From the NCBI GenBank assembly GCA_031272365.1, contig JAISTX010000058.1:1-64000 (forward strand): a DNA stretch of 64,000 nucleotides. Direction: 5' to 3'. The notes under the pieces were generated by a model. That model was given only the letters and a program-made list of their open reading frames with translations. It did no database searches and had not been told where the DNA came from. Position 1 is the stretch's first letter, and each line of letters starts with the position of its first letter. Origin of the DNA: Eubacteriales Family XIII. Incertae Sedis bacterium. Lineage in GTDB: Bacteria > Bacillota > Clostridia > Peptostreptococcales > Anaerovoracaceae. Position numbers and translations under genes: made by a program. Below, piece after piece: positions 32,666 to 42,402 of this stretch.

Positions 32666-35508
32666 ATATACCTTCTGTTCACCTCTTCCGGCACCGGGTC
32701 GGCGTCCAGCCGGTCGACGGCGTCGTACAGGTCGTCGCCGAGATAGTATTTATCCGGCTTGAGGTCCTCCCCGGCAAGCCCGCGCAGGATGGTCTCCGGC
32801 GAAGCGGGCAATTCATAGACGCGCACGCCGGTCGCGTCGGCGATGGCGTTCACGACCGCGCAGTGGATGGAGCTCTGGAAGCTCTCCGAGCAGCCCGAAG
32901 ACCCGTGCGGCCCGTTGTCGCGGTAGCTGTCGTGCCAGATCAGCTCGATGTCGTCCGTGATCTCCTTGATCTGCGGGAAGCCTGCGCCGAGCGGGCTTGC
33001 ATGTTTCTGCACGTCGCTGTAATCCTCCTGCAGCGCGAAGCCGATCCCGTGCATGATGCCGCTGTACGCCTGCCCCTCCACGCCGAGCAGGTTCCCGATC
33101 TTGCCGACGTCCGCGATGCAGACGACGCGGTTGACCTTCGTCTTGCCCGTCTGCGTATCCACCTCCGCCTCCACGAGGAAGATGTCGTACATCATGCTGT
33201 GGTAGGAGTAGCCCGTCCCCGTGTTGGCGCAAATCTCGCTCTGCTGCCCCTGCAGCGACGTATAGACGCCTTCATAATAAGTCGGGATGCCCGCCTCGAC
33301 CATTTCCACATACGTCCGGATGGTGCCGTCGTCTTTCGTCATGGCCGGTATCAGCTTGCCCGCCGCGTCGAGCAGCGCGTTGCCGGCATAGAAATGGCAG
33401 CGGCTGCCGCCGGCGATGCCCGTGTTCGGGCAGGAGGCTGTGTCGTTCATCTCCAGCTTGATCTTGTCGAGCGGCACATCCAACGGGCGCAACGCCGTGT
33501 AGGTGTGGAGCAGCATGCCCGCCTCGGCGTGCTGCCCCACATCCTGCCAGGTGCTATAGGCCTTGAAGGTGTCGTCCGGCAAGAGCTCGATCGCCACTTG
33601 CGCGTTATCGATCGGCAGGCCGACGAGGTAGCCGCCCCAGGCGATGCCTACGCCGTGCTTGACCGTGTCCGTCGACTGCGCCTTCGCTTTTTTCTTTGCT
33701 TCCTCGTAATGCGGGCGCATCATATCCATCATCTCTTCCATCGGCGCCTCGTTGTAGGGCACGTTCGTCGGAAGCAGGTCTCCCGCCCGCGCCACGTTCT
33801 TGTAGCGGAACTCGAACGGATCCATGCCGGCCTGCTCCGCGAGGACATCCATGAGGGACTCGTGCGGGAAGAAGATCTGGATCGAGCTATACGAGCGGTA
33901 CGGCGTGTCATAGCCGAAATTCGAGAACGCCGCAAAGGACACGCCGAGCTCGTTCGGCACGTTGTACGGGAACCCGGCCAGCACGTGCGACTTCGTCAGG
34001 CACGACTGCTGGAATTCCGTGTAGCCGCCCGCGTCGTAGCCGATGTGGTACTCGATCGCCTGGAGCTTGCCGTCTTTGTCCGCGCCGATGCGCACATTGG
34101 AATGCGACAGGCCGCGCTTGCCGCTCATATGCTGGTGCTCCGCGTAGCTGAGCGTGATGCTGACCATGCGCCCTTCCATCGCCACCGTACAGGCCGCCGC
34201 GATGACCGGCAGCTGCGGCGAGACGGAATACCCGAAGGACCCTCCGGACTCGTTTTCGATCACGCGCACCTTGTCCTCGGGCCAACCGACCCCGGCCGCG
34301 ATGATGCCGAGCGCCATGTACAGGAACTGGCTCTTGTACTGGACCGTCAGCACCCCGTCCGCGTCGATGAACGCGTTGGCGCAATCCGGCTCGATCGGCA
34401 GATGGGGCTGGCGCTGCGTATAGAAGCTGCCCTCGGCGACATACGCGCAGCCCGGCATGACATCGCGCGTGTCTGCCCCCTTGTGCTTCGGCCATTCCAT
34501 GAAGAGGTTCGGGACGCCGTCATGGATCGGAACGGAGTCGGGCAGGATCGCTTCGAGCTGCGTCGGGTACACCGGCAGGGGCTCGTACTGCACATCCACC
34601 ACTTTGGCCGCCGCGCGGGCGTGCTCGAGCGTATCCGCCACGACCATCGCGATGAGGTCGCCGTACTTCGACACCTTGTCCTCCGCGAAGATCTTCTTCT
34701 CGGAACCCGTTGCGAGGGCGCGCGGGAAGCCAACGCCGACGGAGATCCGGTTGGATCCCGTGACGTCCTTGGCGGTCAAGATCCGCACGACGCCCGGCAT
34801 CCGGAGCGCTTGCTCCATGTCAATGCCGAGGATTTTCGCATGCCCGACGGTGGCGATGACGGGCGCCGCCTCCAATGCGTCTTTCGGCAGCTGGAGCCGG
34901 ATGTCGTCGCCGTAGTTGGCGAGGCCCGTGACCCGCGCGATGCCGCTCTCCCTCCTCGGGAAGCGGGTCCCGTAGGCATTGCCGTCCGCAGGGATCTTGT
35001 AGGTGATGTCGTCCACCGTCCATTCCCCGCGCAGCACCTTCGCCGCCGCCATGACCGCGTCCACGATCGGACGGTAGCCTGTGCAGCGGCAGAGGTTGTG
35101 GTGCTTCTGGAACCAATCGCGCACATCCTCACGCGACGGGTCCGCGTTCTCCCTCAGAAGCTGGTAGGCGGACACGATGAAGCCCGGCGTGCAAAACCCG
35201 CACTGCACGGCACCGTACGTGTTCCACGCAATCTGCAGCGGGTGCAGGCAGGCCGGCGTCCCGATCCCCTCGATGGTCGTGATTTCGTCGTAGTCCTTCA
35301 GCGTGCTCACTTTGCGCACGCAGGAGCGGATCACCTTCCCGTTGAGGATCACGGAGCACGCCCCGCACTGCCCGGTGCCGCAGCCGACCTTCGTCCCTGT
35401 CAGCCCGAGCTGCCTCCGGAGGAGCTCCGCGAGCGTGGTGTTTTCCGGGTCGCACGTCACCATGCGCTGCGCGCCATTGATGGTAAACCAAAATTTTTTG
35501 TATGCCAT
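32653..35508 (-). CDS. Molybdopterin aldehyde oxidoreductase (Mop type, xanthine oxidase family)
   Basis: A 951-residue single-chain enzyme. N-terminal plant-type [2Fe-2S] ligands are Cys43, 48, 51, 63; the second [2Fe-2S] uses Cys103, 106, 140, 142 (CGFCTPGF; CRCTGY). The rest binds the molybdenum pyranopterin, and Glu875 in GSSGCSES is the catalytic glutamate. As in Desulfovibrio Mop (about 907 residues) there is no FAD domain, so electrons leave through FeS to a separate acceptor. It oxidises an aldehyde, or a related hydroxylation substrate, in the cytoplasm. It heads an operon with the fused oxidoreductase; a GC-poor inverted repeat lies in its leader region. Confidence 0.9.
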   Translation of the reverse strand: MAYKKFWFTINGAQRMVTCDPENTTLAELLRRQLGLTGTKVGCGTGQCGACSVILNGKVIRSCVRKVSTLKDYDEITTIEGIGTPACLHPLQIAWNTYGAVQCGFCTPGFIVSAYQLLRENADPSREDVRDWFQKHHNLCRCTGYRPIVDAVMAAAKVLRGEWTVDDITYKIPADGNAYGTRFPRRESGIARVTGLANYGDDIRLQLPKDALEAAPVIATVGHAKILGIDMEQALRMPGVVRILTAKDVTGSNRISVGVGFPRALATGSEKKIFAEDKVSKYGDLIAMVVADTLEHARAAAKVVDVQYEPLPVYPTQLEAILPDSVPIHDGVPNLFMEWPKHKGADTRDVMPGCAYVAEGSFYTQRQPHLPIEPDCANAFIDADGVLTVQYKSQFLYMALGIIAAGVGWPEDKVRVIENESGGSFGYSVSPQLPVIAAACTVAMEGRMVSITLSYAEHQHMSGKRGLSHSNVRIGADKDGKLQAIEYHIGYDAGGYTEFQQSCLTKSHVLAGFPYNVPNELGVSFAAFSNFGYDTPYRSYSSIQIFFPHESLMDVLAEQAGMDPFEFRYKNVARAGDLLPTNVPYNEAPMEEMMDMMRPHYEEAKKKAKAQSTDTVKHGVGIAWGGYLVGLPIDNAQVAIELLPDDTFKAYSTWQDVGQHAEAGMLLHTYTALRPLDVPLDKIKLEMNDTASCPNTGIAGGSRCHFYAGNALLDAAGKLIPAMTKDDGTIRTYVEMVEAGIPTYYEGVYTSLQGQQSEICANTGTGYSYHSMMYDIFLVEAEVDTQTGKTKVNRVVCIADVGKIGNLLGVEGQAYSGIMHGIGFALQEDYSDVQKHASPLGAGFPQIKEITDDIELIWHDSYRDNGPHGSSGCSESFQSSIHCAVVNAIADATGVRVYELPASPETILRGLAGEDLKPDKYYLGDDLYDAVDRLDADPVPEEVNRRYMWGV

Positions 35509-35569
35509 ATTCCTATACCTCTCTTCCTATTCCACCTCTCGCGTCCATTCTATCCAGCGACGCCCCGCT

Positions 35570-35593
35570 TTGATTGCACAAAACGGCAATCAA
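35570..35593. promoter_or_regulatory. Inverted repeat upstream of the aldehyde oxidoreductase gene
   Basis: TTGATTGC and GCAATCAA are perfect reverse complements around 8 bases, 62 bases before the start codon. It could be an operator for the Mop operon. Confidence 0.4.
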
Positions 35594-35597
35594 GGCA

Positions 35598-35622
35598 GGA
35601 AAAATCGGAAACGGGGTTTCCG
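35598..35622 (-). terminator. Rho-independent terminator of the flavodoxin-ferredoxin gene
   Basis: On the minus strand CGGAAAC-CCC-GTTTCCG is a perfect hairpin followed by ATTTTTCC. It is about 30 bases after the stop at 35653 and separates that gene from the Mop operon. Confidence 0.8.
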
Positions 35623-35652
35623 AAACCAAGGAAAAGGAATATAGGGCGCCCT

Positions 35653-36489
35653 TTAGGGCATGCTGGCGAATATCTCGGGCTCCGCCCGCCTGGCGTACCG
35701 CGCCTCCAGATCCTGCTTGTGGTACAGATACCCGGCGTCGTCGTAGTACCGCGCGCCCACGGGGCAGCGCTTTTCGCAGGCGCCGCATTTGATGCAGATC
35801 CCCGTATAGGCCGTCACGTCGGAGGCGTCGATGGACCCCATCGGGCAGATGCGGGCGCAGAGGCCGCAACGGGTGCACGCATCGCTGACCTTCGGCTTGA
35901 CCTTCAGGATGCTCACAGGCTCCCCGTTCGTGTCAAAGACCTTGTAGTACGGGCGCAGCGGTTCGTGGCCGCTTACGGAAACCGGCCCGGACGGGGCTTC
36001 TTGCATCGCGTCCACACGTGACGCAACCGCAGCCGCGAACGCCTCCGCAACGGCGAGGTCCTTTTCGTCGGGGCGCCCGGCGGCCAATGTGCGCGAAAAA
36101 GAGTGCTCCCCGACGAACGCGGCCGCGGCCACCGTCCGGAAGCCTGCCTGCTCCAGCAGATCCCGCAGCTCGATCAGGGCGTCGTCAAATGCCCGGTTCC
36201 CAAACATCGCCACCGGGACCGCCAAGGCGCCGTCGGCGCGTATCTTCTCCTGTATATAGGGCAGGAGGACGTTCGGCACGCGCCCCGCGTACGTGGGGAC
36301 GCCAATGACAGCCAAGGAGCCCCGACCGAAAAACAGCCCCTCCCCCCTGGCGGCGGGGAGCGTGAAATCGTGCGCCTGCAATGGCACGGACCACGCATCC
36401 GAAAGATGGCCGGAAATGGCCCGCACGATTTTCTCCGTCGTCCCGGTCGGGCTGAAAAAAGCAGCATAGATATTATTGATCTTCATCAT
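35653..36489 (-). CDS. Flavodoxin-ferredoxin fusion protein (EFR1 type)
   Basis: A 278-residue cytoplasmic electron carrier. The N-terminal flavodoxin fold has the FMN phosphate loop SPTGTTEKIVRAI and later VIGVPTYAGRVPN. The C-terminal part carries two [4Fe-4S] motifs, CTRCGLCARICPMG and CIKCGACEKRCPVG. Such proteins pass low-potential electrons between FeS and flavin partners. The first ATG of a doublet after GAGGTGGAG was used. It lies upstream of, but is terminated before, the Mop operon, so it is a candidate acceptor for the aldehyde oxidoreductase. Confidence 0.88.
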   Translation of the reverse strand: MMKINNIYAAFFSPTGTTEKIVRAISGHLSDAWSVPLQAHDFTLPAARGEGLFFGRGSLAVIGVPTYAGRVPNVLLPYIQEKIRADGALAVPVAMFGNRAFDDALIELRDLLEQAGFRTVAAAAFVGEHSFSRTLAAGRPDEKDLAVAEAFAAAVASRVDAMQEAPSGPVSVSGHEPLRPYYKVFDTNGEPVSILKVKPKVSDACTRCGLCARICPMGSIDASDVTAYTGICIKCGACEKRCPVGARYYDDAGYLYHKQDLEARYARRAEPEIFASMP

Positions 36490-36559
36490 CTCCACCTCAC
36501 AGCAATTCTACCATGAATCACGGGCGCCGAAGCAGTAGTGGCTCATGCATACTACGCTC

Positions 36560-36588
36560 TTGTTTCGCGGCGCAAAAAGCGGTACATT
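36560..36588 (+). promoter_or_regulatory. Probable promoter of xylAB
   Basis: TTGTTT and TACATT are 17 bases apart, ending 45 bases before the xylA ATG. Just upstream, GTAGT and ACTAC face each other across 11 bases (near 36534-36554), a possible sugar-regulator site. Confidence 0.5.
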
Positions 36589-36633
36589 ATCAGGTGGTTG
36601 TTATTCCAAGATACAGTTTAGGGAGGACTTGCG

Positions 36634-37956
36634 ATGTCTGAGATTTTCAAGGGGTTGCCGAAGGTAGGATATGAGGGTGCGCAGAGCAAAAACCCGCTGG
36701 CGTTCAAGTATTACGACGCGGACGCGGCGGTGCTCGGCAAGCCGATGAAGGAGCACCTCAAATTTGCGATGGCGTGGTGGCACAACCTCTGCGCGACGGG
36801 GACGGACATGTTCGGGCCCGGGACGGCGGACAAGCTGTTCGGCGCGGCGGCGTACGGGACGATGGAGCACGCGCACGCGAAGGTGGAGGCGGGCTTCGAG
36901 TTCATGGAGAAGCTCGGCATCGAGTATTTCTGCTTCCACGACGTGGATCTCGTGCCGGAGGCGCAGGACATCAAGGAGACCAACGCGCGCATCGACGAGA
37001 TCACGGACCACATCAAGGAGAAGCAGGCGGCCACCGGGAAGAAGGTGCTGTGGGTCACGGCGAACATGTTCTCCAACCCCAGATATATGAACGGCGCGGG
37101 CTCCTCGAACTCGGCGGAGGTCTTCTGCTTCGCGGCGGCGCAGGTGAAGAAGATGCTCGACGTGGCCGTGAAGCTCGGGGCGGACGGCTACACGTTCTGG
37201 GGCGGCCGCGAGGGCTACGAGACCCTGCTCAACACGGATGTCGGCCTGGAACAGGAGAACATCGCGCAGTTGATGCGCATGGCGGTGCAGTACGGGCGGC
37301 AGATCGGGTTCGACGGCGACTTCTACATCGAGCCAAAGCCGAAAGAGCCGATGAAGCACCAGTACGATTTCGATGCGGCCTCGGCGGCGGGCTTCCTGAA
37401 GAAATTCGGCCTCGCCGGGGATTTCAAGCTGAACGTCGAGGCAAACCACGCGACGCTCGCGGGGCATTCGTTCCAGCACGACCTGCGCATCGCGCGCGTC
37501 GAGGGCGTGTTCGGCAGCGTCGACGCGAACCAGGGCGACCTGCTCCTCGGGTGGGACACGGACGAGTTCCCGTGGAGCGTCTACGAGACGACGTTCGCGA
37601 TGTACGAGATCCTGCAGGCGGGCGGGTTCACGAAAGGCGGGCTCAATTTCGACAGCAAGAACCGCCGCCCGTCCTATACTTACGACGATATGTTCAAGGG
37701 CTTCATCCTTGGCATGGACGCCTTCGCCCTCGGGCTCGTGAAGGCGGCGGCGCTCATCGAGGACGGGCGCATCGACGCCTTCGTGAAGGAGCGCTATGCG
37801 AGCTACGGCAGCGGCTACGGCGCGAAGATCCGCGACGGTTCCGCCACGCTGGAGGAGCTCTCCGCCATCGCCGAAGGCCTGGGCGCGCCCTCCCTGCCCG
37901 GCTCCGGGCGGCAGGAGGAGCTCCAGAGCATCGTCAATCAGGTGCTGTTCGGATGA
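36634..37956 (+). CDS. xylA: Xylose isomerase
   Basis: A 440-residue class II xylose isomerase. The active-site pair His102/Asp105 is in [12 protein letters not shown]; metal ligands are in [15 protein letters not shown] and [17 protein letters not shown]. It converts D-xylose to D-xylulose (and glucose to fructose) with divalent metal. TAGGGAGGACTTGCG precedes the ATG. The stop overlaps the xylB start (ATGA). No xylose-specific transporter is adjacent; the sugar may enter through a distant system. Confidence 0.97.
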   Translation: MSEIFKGLPKVGYEGAQSKNPLAFKYYDADAAVLGKPMKEHLKFAMAWWHNLCATGTDMFGPGTADKLFGAAAYGTMEHAHAKVEAGFEFMEKLGIEYFCFHDVDLVPEAQDIKETNARIDEITDHIKEKQAATGKKVLWVTANMFSNPRYMNGAGSSNSAEVFCFAAAQVKKMLDVAVKLGADGYTFWGGREGYETLLNTDVGLEQENIAQLMRMAVQYGRQIGFDGDFYIEPKPKEPMKHQYDFDAASAAGFLKKFGLAGDFKLNVEANHATLAGHSFQHDLRIARVEGVFGSVDANQGDLLLGWDTDEFPWSVYETTFAMYEILQAGGFTKGGLNFDSKNRRPSYTYDDMFKGFILGMDAFALGLVKAAALIEDGRIDAFVKERYASYGSGYGAKIRDGSATLEELSAIAEGLGAPSLPGSGRQEELQSIVNQVLFG

Positions 37957-39479
37957 GGGCGCTGCTGGGGATCGATGTCGGCACGTCCGGCACAAAGACC
38001 GTCCTTTACTCCGTGGACGGCGCGCCGCTGGCCTCGCACACGGCGGAATACCCGATGGCCCAGCCGAAAAACGGCTGGGCGGAGCAGGACCCCTGCGACT
38101 GGTGGCGCGCGGCCGTGGAGGGCATCGGCGCCGTCCTGGCCAAGGGTTCGGCCGCCGACGCGGTGGAAATCGCCGGCATCGGCCTGTCCGGGCAGATGCA
38201 CGGGCTCGTGATGCTCGACGCCGACGGCGCCGTGCTCCGGCCCTCGATCATCTGGTGCGACCAGCGCACGGAGGCCGAGATCGAGGATATGAAGCGCATC
38301 CTCGGTGAAAAGCGCATCATCGAAATCACGGCGAACCCGCCGATGACCGGCTTCACGGCGGCCAAGATCCTGTGGGTGAAGAAGAACGAACCGGAGGTCT
38401 ACGCGAAATGCGCGCACATCCTCCTCCCGAAGGATTACATCCGCTACCGCCTGACCGGGGAGTTCGCGACGGAGGTGTCCGACGCCTCGGGCATGCAGCT
38501 CATGGACGTCGCGGGGCGCAAATGGTCGGACGAGGTGCTCGGCGCCTTCGGCATCGACAAGGCGCTGCTGGCCAAGATGCACGAGTCGCAGGACGTCACG
38601 GGCGTCACGAGCGCCGCCTGCGCCAAGGAGACGGGGCTCGCGGAGGGCATCCCCGTCGTCGGTGGTGCCGGCGACAACCCGGCGGCGGCGGTCGGCACCG
38701 GCGTCGTCGCGCACGGGAAGGCCTTCACGACGATCGGCACATCCGCCGTCGTCTACGCGGTGTCCGACGAGGTGCGCATCGACCTCGCCGGCCGCGTGCA
38801 CAGCCTCTGCGCGAGCGTGCCGGGCAAATGGACCGTGATGAGCTGCACGCAGGGCGCGGGCCTGTCGCTGCAATGGCTTAGAAATAATGTATGCACGGAA
38901 GAAATGCGCCAGGCGGACGCCGAGGGCGTCGACCCCTACATCCTTATGGACAAGCTCGCGGACGGGGTGCCCATCGGCGCCGACCGGCTGCTCTTCCTGC
39001 CCTACCTGATGGGCGAGCGCAGCCCGCACCCGGACCCGGATTGCCGCGGCGTGTTCTGCGGCCTCTCCGGCGTGCACACGCGGGCCAACCTCATCCGCGC
39101 CGTGCTCGAGGGCGTCGCTTATTCGCAGCGGGAATGCGTGGAGGTCTTCCGCGAGATGGGCGTCCCGGCCGACGACATGATGATCACGGGCGGCGGCGCG
39201 AAATCGCGCATATGGCGGCAGATGCTCGCGGACCTCTACGGCTGCGCGGTCAGCGTGCCGAAGCCCGACGAGGGCGCGGCGCTCGGCGCGGCCATCCTCG
39301 CCGGCGTCGGCACCGGCGTCTGGGGCAGCCTCGGGGAGGCCTGCGGCGCGCTCATCGGCAAAGGGGAGACCATCCAGCCCGACCCCGCGCGAGGCGCGGC
39401 GTACGAGCCATACTACGAGCTCTACAAAAAGCTCTACCGGGATCTAAAGGAGGACTTCAAAACGCTCGCGAGGATTTGA
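37953..39479 (+). CDS. xylB: Xylulokinase
   Basis: A 508-residue FGGY kinase: [15 protein letters not shown] (ATP loop, Asp8), [13 protein letters not shown] (xylulokinase-specific substrate loop), [14 protein letters not shown] with the catalytic aspartate, and [17 protein letters not shown]. It phosphorylates D-xylulose to xylulose 5-phosphate for the pentose phosphate pathway. Translation is coupled to xylA by a 4-bp overlap. Confidence 0.96.
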   Translation: MRALLGIDVGTSGTKTVLYSVDGAPLASHTAEYPMAQPKNGWAEQDPCDWWRAAVEGIGAVLAKGSAADAVEIAGIGLSGQMHGLVMLDADGAVLRPSIIWCDQRTEAEIEDMKRILGEKRIIEITANPPMTGFTAAKILWVKKNEPEVYAKCAHILLPKDYIRYRLTGEFATEVSDASGMQLMDVAGRKWSDEVLGAFGIDKALLAKMHESQDVTGVTSAACAKETGLAEGIPVVGGAGDNPAAAVGTGVVAHGKAFTTIGTSAVVYAVSDEVRIDLAGRVHSLCASVPGKWTVMSCTQGAGLSLQWLRNNVCTEEMRQADAEGVDPYILMDKLADGVPIGADRLLFLPYLMGERSPHPDPDCRGVFCGLSGVHTRANLIRAVLEGVAYSQRECVEVFREMGVPADDMMITGGGAKSRIWRQMLADLYGCAVSVPKPDEGAALGAAILAGVGTGVWGSLGEACGALIGKGETIQPDPARGAAYEPYYELYKKLYRDLKEDFKTLARI

Positions 39480-39504
39480 GCCAGATCCGAAGGGTTTTGC
39501 CACA

Positions 39505-40467
39505 TCAGGGGCGCAGGTAGCGGTCGCGCGGCTTGCGCCCTTTCTTCTGCGCCATCACGTCGTCCTTCACGGCATTGAGGCCGAGGAAGATGATGTTCTC
39601 CAGGATGGGGCGGAAATGCCCCAGCGGCAGGGTATGCATCCCGTTCGACACCTGCGCGAGGTCAAGCTGGAGCGTCGCGTCGAGCGCCCCCTTCACGGGC
39701 TGGAAGGCGCGCGTCTGCTGCAGCGTGATCCCCTCCGCCTCGAAGCCCGCGCCCACCAAGAGCGGGTTGTACTGGTTTTTCGCGCGGTCCCGCTCGCGGT
39801 CGTCCACCGCGTCCATGATATAGACGAAACGCCCGAGGTGGTAGCCGATGGTGCGCAGCGTGGCCGGGATCGCCGAGTCCGCGGACAGTGCCTCCTCCCC
39901 AAGCAGCACCGGGGGGAATTCGGTCACCTCGGCCATGATGCGGCCGAAGGGGTCCGCGATGCGGTCGATCTGCCCGCAGTTTTCCTTCTCCAGCGCGGCG
40001 ATTTCCGCAAGGCACGCCGCGATCCGCTCCGCCTTCTCGGGGTAGCGTTTCGCCGCCTTCTTCCCGGCGCCGCGCAGCAGCGTCTCCCCCGCGCCGTTCA
40101 GAAACCCGCCGTCGTCCTGCTTGTCGTCCTTCAGGTTCTGGTAGGCGAGCAGCACGAGCATGTCCGCCGCGTAGTCGATCTGCGGGGAGGCCAGCGCCTC
40201 GTTGCGCCTCTTCCCGGGCGAGACGAAGCACCGGAATTCCTTGAAAGCCGGCGCGCCGCCCTCCGGCTCCGCCCCCCGCTGCCGAAGCCCCGATTCGATC
40301 GAGGTGGCGAGCAGCGCGAGGAACACCGCGTCGTAGCTGAGCAGCAGCCGCGGCAGCTGCCCGTAGCGCTTCCTGACCGCATGGCAAATCGCGCAGTAGA
40401 ATGCGGTGTACACTTCAAATTCCCGGATTTTGAGCTCGCTCTTCAGCGGCATCACATAGCCAAACAT
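39505..40467 (-). CDS. DUF5685 family protein
   Basis: A 320-residue cytosolic protein starting MFGYVMPLKSELKIREFE, with a Cys pair in FYCAICHAVRKRYG and alpha-helical structure typical of DUF5685 in Clostridia. Later conserved pieces include SYDAVFLALLATSIE, GYHLGRFVYIMDAVDDRERD and NQYNPLL. The D-x-x-D-R-x-x-D pattern recalls helical-bundle metal or prenyl-like sites, but no function is established. The start has no Shine-Dalgarno and sits 7 bases beyond a good -10 box, so the mRNA may be leaderless. It is convergent with xylB. Confidence 0.85.
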   Translation of the reverse strand: MFGYVMPLKSELKIREFEVYTAFYCAICHAVRKRYGQLPRLLLSYDAVFLALLATSIESGLRQRGAEPEGGAPAFKEFRCFVSPGKRRNEALASPQIDYAADMLVLLAYQNLKDDKQDDGGFLNGAGETLLRGAGKKAAKRYPEKAERIAACLAEIAALEKENCGQIDRIADPFGRIMAEVTEFPPVLLGEEALSADSAIPATLRTIGYHLGRFVYIMDAVDDRERDRAKNQYNPLLVGAGFEAEGITLQQTRAFQPVKGALDATLQLDLAQVSNGMHTLPLGHFRPILENIIFLGLNAVKDDVMAQKKGRKPRDRYLRP

Positions 40468-40473
40468 TACTTC

Positions 40474-40502
40474 ATTGTAACATTAAATATATGCCCGGGC
40501 AA
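40474..40502 (-). promoter_or_regulatory. Promoter of the DUF5685 gene, probably giving a leaderless mRNA
   Basis: TTGCCC and TACAAT are 17 bases apart on the minus strand. The -10 ends 6 bases before the ATG, so transcription should start at or next to the start codon. Confidence 0.6.
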
Positions 40503-40601
40503 CCGTTCAAAAGAAACGTATGCCCCATTTGTTCACGTACCCCCGCCCGGGCTCGAACTCCACTTCAGATCTGTTGTCAAGAGATTTTAAAAATCTTTCC
40601 G

Positions 40602-40628
40602 AAAAAAAGCCCGGGCAAAACCCGGGCT
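40602..40628 (-). terminator. Rho-independent terminator of the S1-domain gene
   Basis: On the minus strand AGCCCGGG-TTTTG-CCCGGGCT is a perfect 8-bp stem followed by a run of T. It begins 22 bases after the stop codon. Confidence 0.9.
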
Positions 40629-40649
40629 CAACATAGCAGTGTTCCGTGA

Positions 40650-42275
40650 TCAATTTTCCCCGGGCATCTCCTGCTCCTGGTCTTTGTCCGGGTCGAATTC
40701 CTGCGTCGAGGGATCGCCAGGCTGCGCCGCCGCCTCCGGCACCGCGTCGATGCCGTCCGGGTCGGGCATCTCCAGCTCCTGGTCCTTGTCCGGGTCCGCC
40801 AGCTGGTCCGAAGGGCCAAACTCGGGCGCGGGGGGCTCCCCGCTGCCGCCGGCCGCGTCGATGCCATCGGGGTCCGGAATCTCCTGCTCGGGGTCCTTGT
40901 CCGGGTCGAACGCCTGCGTCGAGGGGTCGCCGGGCTCCGCCAGCGCCGCCACGTCGTCGACAGGCTCTTCTACGGAGACGACCTCCGCCGCTTCGATCTC
41001 CACCGCGACCGCGTCCGGCACGTCGGCTTCCGCCACCGCCACCGGCTCGACTTCCACGACCGTCTCCTCCGGCGCGGCCTCAGGCGCGGCCTCAGCCGCA
41101 GCCTCGGGTTCCGGCGCAGGCTCCGGCGCAGGCTCTGGCGCGGGCGCCGCCTTCGGCGCGTTGGTCTTCGCCAGGTCCTCGTCGCGGTCGAGCGTCTCGC
41201 GGATCGAGAGTGAGATCCGCTTGCGGTCCTGGTCGATCTCGAGGATCTTCGCGGAGACTTCCTGCCCGACTTCGAGCTCGTCCGCGATGTCCGTCACGCG
41301 GCGGTACGCGATCTCCGAGATGTGCACGAGCCCGTCGAGGCCCGGTTCGATCTCGACGAACACGCCGTAGTCCTTCAGCTGGACCGCCTTGCCGTGGATG
41401 ACCTGGCCGACGTGGTATTTCTCGCCGATCACGGTCCAGGGCTCCGGCTGGTTCTGCTTGTAGCCGAGGGAGATCTTCTCCTTTTCTTTGTTCATCGACA
41501 GGATCTTCACCTTGATCTCCTGGCCGATGGAGAGCATGTCCGACGGATGCCGGAGCTTGCCCCACGAAATCTCCGAGATGTGCAGCAGCCCGTCCACGCC
41601 GCCGATGTCGACGAACGCGCCGTACTCCGTGAAACGCATCACCTTGCCGTCGATCACGTCGCCGACCGAGAGCGAGTCCCAGATCTCCTGCATCCTCTTC
41701 TGGCGCTCCTCGTTGAGCACCGCCTTGTGCGAGAAGACCACCTTGTTGCGCTTCTGGTCCACGCGGATGACCTTCACCGTCAGCTCCTGGCCCACGAACT
41801 CGTCCGCCTTCTCGACATAGCGGTCGGACAGCTGCGACAGCGGGATGAAGCCGCTCACTTCGCTGTACGTCGCGATGACGCCGCCGTTGACCTCCCGCAG
41901 CACCTTGACCTGCAGCGGCACCTTGTCCTCGCAGGCCTGGTTGATCGCTTCCCAATGTTCACTGACAATCACGCGCTTTTTCGATAGAAGAATGTTCCCT
42001 TCACCGTCGTCGTTCTTCAGCACCTTGGCCTGGACCTCTTCCCCCTCTTGAAATACATCTTGCAGTGTCTGCCCTTCCTCGAGGCCTACCTCGCTCTTGG
42101 GGATGACGCCGTCCTTTTTGCAACCCAGGTTGACAGTGACATCACTGTCCGTCACCTGGATGACCGTTCCCGTCACGACCTCTCCGTTCCTGGGTAGCCG
42201 AGTCGACTTGTCGATCTCGTCCATGAACTCGTGCATGGGATTGGACTCATAGTTCTCGCTTCTGAATTCGCTCAT
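40650..42275 (-). CDS. rpsA: S1 RNA-binding domain protein (ribosomal S1-like) with acidic repeat tail
   Basis: A 541-residue protein with four S1 OB-fold repeats (about residues 28-365; each bears the pattern GxVxxxxxxGxFVxI...GLxHISE, most clearly KVMRFTEYGAFVDIGGVDG and DYGVFVEIEPGLDG). It probably binds mRNA and aids translation. The C-terminal ~170 residues are Pro/Ala/Glu-rich and end in three acidic repeats built on FDPDKDxEQEMPDPDGIDA. The start ATG is preceded by GAGGAGG at longer than usual spacing (11 bases) and the promoter TTGCAA-N17-TAAAAT. The acidic tail is unusual for S1. Confidence 0.88.
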   Translation of the reverse strand: MSEFRSENYESNPMHEFMDEIDKSTRLPRNGEVVTGTVIQVTDSDVTVNLGCKKDGVIPKSEVGLEEGQTLQDVFQEGEEVQAKVLKNDDGEGNILLSKKRVIVSEHWEAINQACEDKVPLQVKVLREVNGGVIATYSEVSGFIPLSQLSDRYVEKADEFVGQELTVKVIRVDQKRNKVVFSHKAVLNEERQKRMQEIWDSLSVGDVIDGKVMRFTEYGAFVDIGGVDGLLHISEISWGKLRHPSDMLSIGQEIKVKILSMNKEKEKISLGYKQNQPEPWTVIGEKYHVGQVIHGKAVQLKDYGVFVEIEPGLDGLVHISEIAYRRVTDIADELEVGQEVSAKILEIDQDRKRISLSIRETLDRDEDLAKTNAPKAAPAPEPAPEPAPEPEAAAEAAPEAAPEETVVEVEPVAVAEADVPDAVAVEIEAAEVVSVEEPVDDVAALAEPGDPSTQAFDPDKDPEQEIPDPDGIDAAGGSGEPPAPEFGPSDQLADPDKDQELEMPDPDGIDAVPEAAAQPGDPSTQEFDPDKDQEQEMPGEN

Positions 42276-42333
42276 CGATGAAATAACCTCCTCTACAACG
42301 CGCGAGGGCGTGGATGCGCCCACAGTACCCCCA

Positions 42334-42362
42334 ATTTTATTACAATCCTTGAAATGTTGCAA
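42334..42362 (-). promoter_or_regulatory. Sigma-A promoter of the S1-domain gene
   Basis: TTGCAA and TAAAAT are 17 bases apart on the minus strand, about 60 bases before the start. The leader then contains a small GGGCG/CGCCC hairpin. Confidence 0.65.
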
Positions 42363-42402
42363 GAATATTTCAATTTTATTTTCATTTTCAAAGAAATAAG
42401 TT

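Noticed and set aside
40530-40570. Possible tRNA because of GTTCGAGCC (minus strand) resembling a T-loop
   Set aside because: No matching acceptor, D or anticodon stems are found around it.
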